From: Planctomycetaceae bacterium
GTDB lineage: Bacteria > Planctomycetota > Planctomycetia > Pirellulales > UBA1268
Direction: 5' to 3'
DNA: 64,000 nucleotides
NCBI GenBank assembly: GCA_947449135.1
Contig: CANFQO010000003.1
Location: 1 to 64,000, forward strand
Shown here piece by piece: positions 19,666 through 27,781 of the stretch (its first letter is position 1; each line of letters opens with the position of its first letter). Position numbers and translations under genes: made by a program. The notes under the pieces were generated by a model that ran no database searches, was not told the DNA's origin, and worked only from the letters and a program-made list of their open reading frames with translations.

Positions 19666-20226
19666 CTATTTCTTGATCCCCTCGAAGCTGATCCACAGTT
19701 GCACATCGTCGCCGACTGGGCCGACCATCGTGCTCATGCCGAAGTCGGACCGCTTCAGCACCGTGCTGCCGGTGAACCCTGTCCGCTGCACACCTTTGGG
19801 AAACTCCGCCGAGCCGCCCCCCTTGAGCACGAGCGTGACGGGCTTGGTGACACCGTGCATCGCGAAGTCGCCGGTGACCTCATACCCGCCCTCGACCGGC
19901 TTCACCGCCGTGCTTTTAAACGTGATCTGCGGATGCTGCTTGGCGTTGAACCAGTCGGGGCTCCGGAGATGATCGTCTCGCTGTTTGTTTCCAGAATCAA
20001 CGCTTTCGGTCTGGATGGTCACGGTGAAAGCACAGTTGGCCGGTGTGGGATCGATCCGAAACACGCCTTCCACCGCGTTAAACCGGCCTGTCGTCCAGCT
20101 CAGCCCGAGATGCTGAATCCGGAAATCAAACGCTGCATGAGCCGGGTCGATCGCATAGTCGTCTGCCTGCGCCGTCGAGGCCAGCCCGAGGGCCAACACC
20201 ATCACGCAATTCATCACATATCGCAT
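19666..20226 (-). CDS. YceI-family periplasmic lipid-binding protein
   Basis: A 186-residue exported lipocalin-like YceI protein, of the fold that binds polyisoprenoids. The signal peptide MRYVMNCVMVLALGLASTAQA ends before DDYAIDPAHAAFDFRIQHLG, the classic YceI opening. FNAVEGVFRIDP, RDDHLRSPDWFNAKQHPQITF, VTGDFAMHGVTKPVTL and GSTVLKRSDFGMST follow in canonical order. The ATG at 20226 has AAGGAG upstream on the coding strand. The isoprenoid link to the crt operon 16 kb away is only suggestive. Confidence 0.9.
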   Translation of the reverse strand: MRYVMNCVMVLALGLASTAQADDYAIDPAHAAFDFRIQHLGLSWTTGRFNAVEGVFRIDPTPANCAFTVTIQTESVDSGNKQRDDHLRSPDWFNAKQHPQITFKSTAVKPVEGGYEVTGDFAMHGVTKPVTLVLKGGGSAEFPKGVQRTGFTGSTVLKRSDFGMSTMVGPVGDDVQLWISFEGIKK

Positions 20227-20462
20227 GGGACACTCCTTTGAATCGGGATTTCGTTGATGGCCGTCCCCATCTCTGCTCTGGGTTGACCCCTGCGACAGAG
20301 AGTACCGATTTGGCTTCAACTCCTCAATCTGCGGAACTTGCACCAACGCATTCTCCTCTCAACCAGCACCACTTTCGTATCACGAGGTTGACTCACGTCG
20401 TGGAACTTGGCCGGCCCCAGCTTTTCGTATTTTCTGTATTATTCCTTCCGGCCTTTCGGAGA

Positions 20463-20519
20463 GGACTGCTTGCAGTCCACCCGATCGCCGCCCCCGGCCC
20501 TCCTCTGGGCTGTTTTTTT
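20463..20519 (+). terminator. Tandem hairpins with T-run in patatin leader
   Basis: Within the 322-base spacer between yceI and the patatin gene. Hairpin 1 (20463-20478) is GGACTG-CTTG-CAGTCC. Hairpin 2 (20496-20511) has arms GGCCC and GGGCT around TCCTCT and is followed directly by T7 at 20513-20519. This looks like an intrinsic terminator pointing at the patatin gene, 30 bases before its ATG. AGAGGA at 20460-20465 can pair with the TCCTCT loop, so an alternative fold exists. It could be an attenuator or end a leader RNA. The rest of the spacer shows no gene. Confidence 0.4.
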
Positions 20520-20548
20520 AGCAAGAGACCTTGCGGAAGCCTCAACCC

Positions 20549-22792
20549 ATGGATGTGTCGTCGCGGACCATGATCGGGTCGCTTCGGCAAACGATGACCA
20601 AGGGCCTCGCGTCTATTGCGGCGTGGGCCTACGAGGTCGTCGACGCGTTGGGGCGCTGCTGGTTTCTGATACTCGCGACGCTCTCCGTCGGGATCACGAT
20701 CGCCCTCGTTCCTCAGGGACGAGAGGCCCTCTGGGCCGCGAGCGGACCGGCACATGCCTGGCAGGTGTGGGCCTTCTTCGTCACCAGCACGCTGGGAGCG
20801 GTGCTGGTGACGCTATTTGCATCGCAGATTCTTGAGTCGAGACGCGCGGACGAGATCGCCGGTTCCGGCCTGCGCGGCCATGCCTGTTTCACGGTGCCGG
20901 GAATGCTCGGCTTGCTCGCCGCATTCCTCGTGCCGCTGCTGCTCGCGTTCCTCGTCGGCAGCAGTCCCTTCCTCCTGCCGCAGCGTCGCAAGGAGCTGCA
21001 GGAGTTGGGGATTCTTTTTCAGACGATGGTCATGCCCGCCGTCGTCGTGGCACGGTGCCCGATGGTTCTGTCGTACCTCGCCCGCCCCTGGACGCTGGAT
21101 CGTCGTCAACTGCTCAGCAGCGTCGGCTTGGTCATGTTCTTCCTGCTCAGCCTCCTCCTCTCGTCTTCCCCTTTCGTAACGGGTGCTCTGGTGCTCTTCG
21201 TCGGTCTCGCAATCCTCGACGGTCTCTGGTGGCAGGTCGGGCTTGGCGCAGCCACGCGCACCTGGCGCAGGTGGGCGGGGCTTGTGCTGTCGATTGGCTG
21301 GATCGTCGCGGGCTGCTGGGTCGCCGCCGCCCCGGAGTCGCGTGCCCCGGTGATCGGCGCGGCGGCGGTCATTCTGTTCGCTGAGTACTTCTGGATCGCG
21401 CTGGCGTACGTGCTCTTCTTTTTTCTTGGCCGATGGCTGAGCCAGGGCGTTTCGATCGCCCTGTTCATCACGGTGCTGGGCCTCTTCCTGTCCGGGCCAT
21501 TCAATATGCATTCGGTGCGGACAATCGTCGTCGGGCAGCCCGCAGCGACTGCGGCTCAGGGTCGTCTGTCGAAGCACATCGACGGCTGGCTCGAATCGCG
21601 TCGCAGCGAAATCGAATCGGCTGGCTCACCCTACCCCGTGTTCATCGTCTCGGCCGAAGGTGGCGGCATTCGTGCGGCGTTCTGGACCGCAGGACTCCTC
21701 TGTGCGATCCAGGATGCGGAGCCCGCGTTCTCCGATCATGTCCTTGGCATCAGTGGCGTTTCCGGGGGAAGCCTCGGCGCGGCCACGTTCGCCGCGCTCG
21801 TTGGTGAAGCGCAACGTGCCGCGATCAATGTGCCCCATACAACTGGCGACATGGGCCCGTTGCAGACTCTTGCCGGCCAGGTGCTGGGGCGGGATTATCT
21901 ATCGCCCGTTCTGGCGACCATGCTGATCCCGGATGCGGCCGCGTGCCTGCTGCACGGCGAATGGGCCCAGGACCGGGCGGCGGTCCTGGAGCGGGCATTC
22001 GAACTCGGCTGGCGGCAGGCGGTGGGAACGGATGCCTTCCAGGACCCGATGACTGCCCTGTGGCGCGATGACACGCTGCACCGCGTGCCGACCCTGTTCA
22101 TGACCAGCACCGAGGCGGCGTCCGGTCGGCGGATCGTCAACAGCCCCGTCGTCCTCGATTCTGGCCTCTCGTCGGCGATCTCACTGCCGGTCACGATTCC
22201 CCCCCATACGCTGCGGCTGAGCACGGCGGTCCTGCTGAGCGCGCGGTTTCCGGCGATCAGCCCGATTGCGAACCTCGGCGAGACGGCCGAGGACGGCCCC
22301 CTCCACGTTGTCGATGGCGGCTACGTGGACAATTCGGGGACGCTGACGGCGGCGGAGATCGTCGAGGCGCTCGCCGCATCGGCCGAGCGACTGGGGCTCG
22401 CAGACCGTATTTGCACAGTTGCAATTGTGATCACCGACGAACCGATCGCGCCAAACAAGCAGGAGTCTCTCGCCGACCGGCGGAGCCAGTCAGGCATCGT
22501 GAGCACCGCCGTCGGAGCAGTGCTCGCGCCCTTCGAAACGCTCAACCACGTCCGCAAGGCGCTCTCGACAAAACACCGCGAATCGCTGACAGCCCTGATC
22601 CACGGCCGGGGAGGCGAGGTCCTCGACGGCTTCGCGCTGAAGGCAAGCCAGATGGAATTTCCTCTGGGGTGGATGCTCGCCCCCGCAACCCGGTCGGCAC
22701 TCACGCAGCAAATCAGGGATCTGAAGTCCGACGCCGCTGGCGACTTGCAGCACATCAAAGACCTGATTCGGGCCGGTCGGCCCCAAAAATGA
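20549..22792 (+). CDS. Patatin-like phospholipase with N-terminal membrane domain
   Basis: A 747-residue serine lipase. The first half has about eight hydrophobic helices (from WFLILATLSVGITIAL through ALYVLFFFLG-like segments). The second half is a patatin domain: EGGGIRAAFW (oxyanion loop), GISGVSGGSLGAA with nucleophile Ser405, and VVDGGYVDNSGT with catalytic Asp589 (DGG variant of the DGA/G dyad motif). Expected to hydrolyse acyl chains from membrane lipids on the cytoplasmic side. ATG 20549 is chosen over TTG 20531. The upstream leader has a terminator-like structure. It ends convergent with the DUF1571 gene. Confidence 0.8.
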   Translation: MDVSSRTMIGSLRQTMTKGLASIAAWAYEVVDALGRCWFLILATLSVGITIALVPQGREALWAASGPAHAWQVWAFFVTSTLGAVLVTLFASQILESRRADEIAGSGLRGHACFTVPGMLGLLAAFLVPLLLAFLVGSSPFLLPQRRKELQELGILFQTMVMPAVVVARCPMVLSYLARPWTLDRRQLLSSVGLVMFFLLSLLLSSSPFVTGALVLFVGLAILDGLWWQVGLGAATRTWRRWAGLVLSIGWIVAGCWVAAAPESRAPVIGAAAVILFAEYFWIALAYVLFFFLGRWLSQGVSIALFITVLGLFLSGPFNMHSVRTIVVGQPAATAAQGRLSKHIDGWLESRRSEIESAGSPYPVFIVSAEGGGIRAAFWTAGLLCAIQDAEPAFSDHVLGISGVSGGSLGAATFAALVGEAQRAAINVPHTTGDMGPLQTLAGQVLGRDYLSPVLATMLIPDAAACLLHGEWAQDRAAVLERAFELGWRQAVGTDAFQDPMTALWRDDTLHRVPTLFMTSTEAASGRRIVNSPVVLDSGLSSAISLPVTIPPHTLRLSTAVLLSARFPAISPIANLGETAEDGPLHVVDGGYVDNSGTLTAAEIVEALAASAERLGLADRICTVAIVITDEPIAPNKQESLADRRSQSGIVSTAVGAVLAPFETLNHVRKALSTKHRESLTALIHGRGGEVLDGFALKASQMEFPLGWMLAPATRSALTQQIRDLKSDAAGDLQHIKDLIRAGRPQK

Positions 22793-22834
22793 CGCCGCCG
22801 CCAGAGCCGTTTTTCGCGTGGCATGTGACATCAG

Positions 22835-22852
22835 CCGCGGAGGCGTCCGCGG
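22835..22852. other. Perfect stem-loop between convergent genes
   Basis: A 7-base-pair perfect GC stem with GGCG loop (CCGCGGA / TCCGCGG), placed between the stops of the patatin gene (22792) and the DUF1571 gene (22859). There is no T-run on either strand, so it is not a classic terminator, but its place suggests a role in ending transcripts or protecting 3' ends. Confidence 0.4.
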
Positions 22853-22858
22853 GTGATC

Positions 22859-23761
22859 TCACGGGCGGCGAAGAATCGCAGGCAAGAAAACCGAGTCGTC
22901 CAGATTCGCATTGAGTGTCACGTTCGTGTACGTGAATTCCGCCGTCAATGGCGGCGGTTGGCCGGGCGTTTCCGGCCAGTCGTACACGTCAAAACGCACG
23001 GGCACGTGCAACTCGGAATCGATGCACATGCTGGCGCTGAAGAACTGCAGGCCGTCGCGGTGCAGCGGGTGCGTGATCCGCAGCATCTGGCAGGGGCGAC
23101 CGTTGATTGTCGCGGTTGTGATGTGCTCGACGATCGTGTTGTCACCGGATGGGTCGGCTGCGAGATCCTGCTCTAAGGTGCGAATCGTCCGGTCGAGCAG
23201 ATGCGAGAAACCGATCTCGTTGATCGGCATGAGGCACTCCCGCTTGACGCTCTCGCCAAACGGATCGACATCGATGACGACGTAGCCGAAACGTCTGCCG
23301 CCCTTGCGGACCAGCAGTTTGTTGTCGTTCTGGCCGGCGACAAAAAGGGCCCTCCGTCCTTCGACTTGGGAGGGGCCGAGAAACTCGAGCAGCACGCTGA
23401 GTGGCTGCGTCATCTGCTCGCCGGCATAGGTTTGTTCACGGACGCGCATGTCGATGGAGTAGTAGTCCTGCAACTCGCCGTCGATCCGCTCGCGCTTGGT
23501 GACACGGCAGGTGAAGTCGCGCACGGTCTGCTGCAGGTAGGCTCGCTCTTCGTGGGCGAATTTCAACACCGGAGCCAGTGGGTGCTCGGACACCGGCCGC
23601 GGGCCAGGAATGGCCGGCCGAAAAGCTTCGGTTGGCGTGGCAGCGGCCGGCGTGGTGGCGGCGGTGCCAGCCTGTTGGGCGTGAACACCCTGGAGCCCCG
23701 AAACAGATCCGCTGACCGTCAGCAGGAACATCACACCTGTGCGAAGCCAACGTCGGAACAT
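22859..23761 (-). CDS. Secreted DUF1571 protein
   Basis: A 300-residue exported protein of the DUF1571 family, which is common in planctomycetes and has no established function. The signal peptide (LRTGVMFLLTVSGSVSGLQGVHA) is followed by an Ala/Thr/Pro linker and the domain: HPLAPVLKFAHEERAYLQQ, VRDFTCRVTKRERIDGEL, MRVREQTYAGEQMTQPLSVLL, RKGGRRFGYVVIDVDPFG and MCIDSELHVPVRFDVYDWP. The layout resembles outer-membrane-lipoprotein-carrier-like beta folds (LolA/LppX), which is inference. It is monocistronic as far as seen. Confidence 0.8.
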   Translation of the reverse strand: MFRRWLRTGVMFLLTVSGSVSGLQGVHAQQAGTAATTPAAATPTEAFRPAIPGPRPVSEHPLAPVLKFAHEERAYLQQTVRDFTCRVTKRERIDGELQDYYSIDMRVREQTYAGEQMTQPLSVLLEFLGPSQVEGRRALFVAGQNDNKLLVRKGGRRFGYVVIDVDPFGESVKRECLMPINEIGFSHLLDRTIRTLEQDLAADPSGDNTIVEHITTATINGRPCQMLRITHPLHRDGLQFFSASMCIDSELHVPVRFDVYDWPETPGQPPPLTAEFTYTNVTLNANLDDSVFLPAILRRP

Positions 23762-23888
23762 GACATGATCCTTCGAGCAGGGACCCTGACTTCACCAATC
23801 ATACCAGTTGGTGATCGACGTCCTAGCAAAATCATCAGCCCGGGGAGGCATCTGCGAGCCCACAAAGCCTGCCTGTTTAGCCCATCCC

Positions 23889-24692
23889 CTACAAGCCATC
23901 GGCGTGACCTGATCGCGGCCACTCGCCTCCGGGATTCACAATCCCTGCGTGCTGCAGTGCCGCAACCACGCTCTCGACCGACTCCGCCGTCGTCTGACGG
24001 TCGGTCGATACGGTCACATCGTATTCAAGCTGGTGGGAGTGGCAGAGTTCGTCACTTCTTCGGGCAAGTCCGAGCGGCCTACCCTCAAACCCGCCATCGC
24101 CTCGCGAGGATTCCCGTCGCTCCAATTCCTCCAACGAGCAAAACACGCCGACACAGAACACCGTCGCACCGGCCTTCTGAAACACGTGAAGCACATCTTC
24201 GACCCAAGCCGCATCCTGAAGGAAGTGGTCGATGATCAGGTTTGTGCCAAGCTCAAGATGCGCGGCCCAACTCCTGTGAACTCCTACGAGCAGCCGATGG
24301 CCGTGAGGGCTGAAGACCAGTCGCAGGCGAGGGCTCCCCCCGTGTTTTCCCACGGCGTTGCTCTCATCGACGTATTCCCAGGCAGCCAGGCCGTCATGCG
24401 GTGAACGAGACACGAGCCGCGAAAGATCTCCTCCCCGAAGTGCCACAAAACTGATCGGGTAGAGCGTGTCTGAAATCATCAGGCCGAAGTCGTCAAACGC
24501 CACGCGGGCGAATGCCGATCCGTGATTGCCATCCGCGATGTAGGCGAGTCGCTCCTGCAGGGCTCGACAGAAAGTCGTCTTCCCGGCGGAACTCGCGCCA
24601 TTGACCAGAATCGCGATGGGCGGCGACGCGCGCTGGAACTCTCGGCCTTTGGAAATGGCCTGCTGAGCCTGCTCATTCGATCGTCGTGGCAT
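23889..24692 (-). CDS. Chloramphenicol-phosphotransferase-like kinase
   Basis: A 267-residue P-loop kinase of the CPT type. The Walker A motif AILVNGASSAGKTTFCRALQE starts near residue 27. FDDFG (about residue 58) fits the Asp that activates the substrate hydroxyl in CPT, and later HRSWAAHLELGTNLIIDHFLQDAAW and VGVFCSLEELERRESSRGD (lid region with Arg and Glu) match the family order. The ATG at 24692 is preferred to the 73-residue longer frame, whose leader has no family features. Family knowledge: CPT phosphorylates chloramphenicol, but many homologues act on unknown small molecules; resistance is not implied. Confidence 0.75.
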   Translation of the reverse strand: MPRRSNEQAQQAISKGREFQRASPPIAILVNGASSAGKTTFCRALQERLAYIADGNHGSAFARVAFDDFGLMISDTLYPISFVALRGGDLSRLVSRSPHDGLAAWEYVDESNAVGKHGGSPRLRLVFSPHGHRLLVGVHRSWAAHLELGTNLIIDHFLQDAAWVEDVLHVFQKAGATVFCVGVFCSLEELERRESSRGDGGFEGRPLGLARRSDELCHSHQLEYDVTVSTDRQTTAESVESVVAALQHAGIVNPGGEWPRSGHADGL

Positions 24693-24889
24693 TGGTTGCC
24701 TCCCTTGGTTGGCGCATCCTCCAGATTCTCTCTGGAAGTGGTGGCGATAGAAGGACGGTAGGTTATTTTTTACAACCCCTTGATGGGGGGTCGCCTCACT
24801 GATAAGACGGTACCAGCAGGTAGCGGGCCTGGTTTTCCAGGGTGCATGGCCTGTTGGTGCGGCATAGTACTGACGGCAGGGGTGCGGCA

Positions 24890-26491
24890 ATGCGAAGGGA
24901 CGACGCACGGATAGAGGCGGTACTCATCGAACTTGCCGATCTGGGACGCCGGATCGGCCAACGCGCCGGGGAATTGGCGAGGCTCACCGCGACGAATCAT
25001 CGGTCGCCAGTCGCGCCCAACGCCGACAGCACGCGGTCCCTCGCTGCGGCCGCCGCCGAGTTGGCCGCCGGGGCCGCCACCGTGGTGGCCGTCAGCGCTG
25101 GGGCAGAAAGCGGAGCCGCGAACCGCGACACCGCCACCCCACGGCCACCGATCACGCAATCGGATCCACAGACACGCGGGACGACGCTGGCTTCGCAGCG
25201 CCATGAGAGCCGCTCGAATACGGTGAAGCAGCCCTCGACAGGCAGCCGCAACAGCGGACACAGCAGCCGAGCCAAGGGCATGGACCGTCGCGTGCGGTCC
25301 GTTGGCCGTGGGCCATCCCGGGAGGAGGCCGCCTGCATCACCCGCTCGCGGCCGGTGGCCACTGATCAAGCGTCCGGCGAAGCCCGCGCTGTCCGTCCTT
25401 GGAGGCGCGCGGTGGGGCCGCTCATCACGAGCACCGCGCTCCATGCCGTGGCGATCATCATCTTCGCCATGACTTTCATCGCCGGCACCAGTCAGGAGCG
25501 ACTGGCGATTACCCTCGAGATGGCGTCGGAACCAGCCATCGATGAGCTTGCGCCGATCGCCATCGAGGCATCCGATCCGTTGGCCGACGATCCGTTTTCA
25601 AACAGCGAAGATCAACTGGCGGAACCGCTGCCGACGCTGGAAGCGGTTGCTGAGGTGCCCGTTCCCGTTATGAAACCGACAGTACCCGAAGTCGTTGCTG
25701 CCGACGGCGTGCCTGCAGAATGGTCGGCCCAGCCTTCCCTGGAGTCGGCCGATCTTGGAGGTATGCTGTCCGAGATCGGGACGGGGGCAGGGAATCGTGG
25801 AGGCCGCGAACGCGCAGGTGGCGATACCGGCGGGGCGAACGGCGGCGGCGACACCACGTTCTTCGGACGCACCGGACAGGGCCGCAGCGTCTGCTTCCTC
25901 TGCGACAACTCGAACAGCTATTCGAATGGCGGCTTCCATGTGGTGCTCGAGGAGGTGGCCAGAGCGGTCGACGCCCTGCCGGCCGATCAGTCGTTCTTCG
26001 TGGTCTTCTTCAGCGACGCCGCCTATCCGCTCTTTCATCCCGAGCCCGCCGACGCGCTGGTGTCTGCCACTCCGGAAAACAAGCGACGACTGCGGTCGTG
26101 GCTCGGCACGGTCGAGATGTGTCAAGGCGGCCAGGGCATCCATGAGGCTGTGAGGCTTGCCGGGACGCTCGGCACCGACACGGTGTATCTCTTGTCAGAC
26201 GGCGAATTCTCGTCGAGTGTCGTGGACCGCGTCGAGGCAGCCGATTTCGGCGACGCCGTCGTGCACACGTTCGGCATCCAGCAGGCCGTTGTCGATCGGC
26301 GGACCGGGCAGGTCGACCCGGACAAGCTTGTCGATCAGCAGACCTACAACCGCAATCTGATCACGATCGCGACGGCTCACGGCGGGGGCTTCACGCCGGT
26401 GAACATCCCGCCCGTGGCTTCCACCCTCGAGCGGACGCGACCCATTCCCAGGAACCGTCTCCGCGGAGCAATCTGGGGGCTGAAGTTGTGA
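24890..26491 (+). CDS. Membrane-anchored VWA-domain protein
   Basis: A 533-residue protein. The N-terminal 170 residues are Ala/Arg/Ser-rich and disordered, with a short helical start (ARIEAVLIELADLGRRIGQ). One membrane helix (LITSTALHAVAIIIFAMTFIAG) follows near residue 190. The exported part has an acidic linker, a Gly-rich patch (GGDTGGANGGGDTTFFG) and a C-terminal von Willebrand A domain. Its MIDAS is CDNSNSY (DxSxS), with VYLLSDGEFS as the distal Asp motif. MIDAS sites bind Mg2+ and protein partners. ATG 24890 is chosen; the longer frame to 24842 is possible. The gene is divergent from the kinase gene. Partner unknown. Confidence 0.75.
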   Translation: MRRDDARIEAVLIELADLGRRIGQRAGELARLTATNHRSPVAPNADSTRSLAAAAAELAAGAATVVAVSAGAESGAANRDTATPRPPITQSDPQTRGTTLASQRHESRSNTVKQPSTGSRNSGHSSRAKGMDRRVRSVGRGPSREEAACITRSRPVATDQASGEARAVRPWRRAVGPLITSTALHAVAIIIFAMTFIAGTSQERLAITLEMASEPAIDELAPIAIEASDPLADDPFSNSEDQLAEPLPTLEAVAEVPVPVMKPTVPEVVAADGVPAEWSAQPSLESADLGGMLSEIGTGAGNRGGRERAGGDTGGANGGGDTTFFGRTGQGRSVCFLCDNSNSYSNGGFHVVLEEVARAVDALPADQSFFVVFFSDAAYPLFHPEPADALVSATPENKRRLRSWLGTVEMCQGGQGIHEAVRLAGTLGTDTVYLLSDGEFSSSVVDRVEAADFGDAVVHTFGIQQAVVDRRTGQVDPDKLVDQQTYNRNLITIATAHGGGFTPVNIPPVASTLERTRPIPRNRLRGAIWGLKL

Positions 26492-26580
26492 ATGAGAAAA
26501 GACCTTTGCCGAGTCTTTGCTGATTGAGCAGGTCGTATATGCTCGAGCAACGTTGCCTCGGTCGCCTCGAAGGTCTTGCC

Positions 26581-27738
26581 ATGTCATGTTGTGATCTGCA
26601 CAGTCGCTCTGTCGTCTCCATCCTGTCGCTGTCTCTGGTCGGGGCAGCCCTCTGCGGGACGATGCCCGCGACCAGTGCCGCCGAGCCACTCCCCCTCACG
26701 GAGCGTGACGGCGTAGGCTTCGTCGATGCCCGCGATCTTGGCATCGAGGGACAGGGCTGGCCGGCGGCCGACTTCGCCGCGCCGTTCGACCGGCTTCCGG
26801 CGAAGGCCCAAGAAAAGGTTCGGCCCGACGTCTGGAACCTGTCCCGTCAAGCGGCGGGAGTATGCGTGCGTTTCCTCGCCGACACCCCGGCGATCCACGC
26901 CCGCTGGGCGCTCACATCGGCCCAACTGGCGATGAAACACATGCCCGCCACAGGTGTCAGCGGCCTCGACCTCTACGCCCGCGATGACTCAGGCCATTGG
27001 CGCTGGGTGGCATGCGCGATTCCAAATGCTGAGGGGCAGGAGCAGGCTAGCGTCGTCGCCGACGGGCTCTCGCCGGGAAAACGGGAATGGCTTCTCTACC
27101 TGCCCCTCTACAACGGCGTTTCGCAGGTCGAGATCGGCGTGCCGCTGGGGGCCACACTCGAGAAAGCACCGGCATACGTGGGTGACCGGGCGAAGCCGAT
27201 CGTCTTCTACGGCACATCAATCACTCAAGGCGCCTGCGCCTCGCGGCCGGGGATGTGCCACCCAGCGATTCTCCATCGCCGCTACGGCCGCCCGGTCGTG
27301 AACCTGGGCTTTAATGGCAATGGCCGCATGGAACCGGAACTCGTCGCCCTCCTCGCCGAGATCGACGCAGCGGTGTATGTCATCGACTGCTGCCCAAACC
27401 TCGACGGCCCCGCCATCTCCACCCGTACGGGGCCGCTGGTGGACCTGCTGCGAAAGGCCCGCCCCGACACGCCGATCCTGCTCGTCGCGGACCGCCGCCT
27501 CACCGACGGCTGGATCCGCCCCGCCAAGAAGGCCCACAACGATGCCAACCATGCCGCACTGCGAACCGCCTTCGACGGCCTCGTGGCGGCGGGGGTGCCT
27601 GGGCTTCATTATCTCTCGGGCGACGATCTCCTCGCGGAGGATGGCGAGGGAACGGTTGATTCGAGCCATCCCACCGATCTCGGATTCGTCGATCACGCCG
27701 CGGCGTTTGCCAAAGTTCTCGATCCGCTCATCCGCTGA
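26581..27738 (+). CDS. Secreted SGNH/GDSL hydrolase
   Basis: A 385-residue exported esterase. A signal peptide (SVVSILSLSLVGAALCGTMPATSAA) is followed by an N-terminal beta-rich domain (FVDARDLGIEGQGW, SGLDLYARDDSGHWRW) and a C-terminal SGNH domain. Block I is VFYGTSITQGACAS with the nucleophile Ser, GFNGNGRME gives the Gly/Asn oxyanion residues, and DSSHPTDLGF the catalytic Asp-His pair. Such two-domain proteins are often carbohydrate esterases. ATG 26581 is preferred; ATG 26539 would add 14 residues. It is 43 bases upstream of the glycosidase gene and probably cotranscribed, so deacetylation of a polysaccharide is plausible. Confidence 0.8.
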   Translation: MSCCDLHSRSVVSILSLSLVGAALCGTMPATSAAEPLPLTERDGVGFVDARDLGIEGQGWPAADFAAPFDRLPAKAQEKVRPDVWNLSRQAAGVCVRFLADTPAIHARWALTSAQLAMKHMPATGVSGLDLYARDDSGHWRWVACAIPNAEGQEQASVVADGLSPGKREWLLYLPLYNGVSQVEIGVPLGATLEKAPAYVGDRAKPIVFYGTSITQGACASRPGMCHPAILHRRYGRPVVNLGFNGNGRMEPELVALLAEIDAAVYVIDCCPNLDGPAISTRTGPLVDLLRKARPDTPILLVADRRLTDGWIRPAKKAHNDANHAALRTAFDGLVAAGVPGLHYLSGDDLLAEDGEGTVDSSHPTDLGFVDHAAAFAKVLDPLIR

Positions 27739-27781
27739 GGGCCATCCCGCACTCTCTTTCCCATGTGATGACGGGAACACC

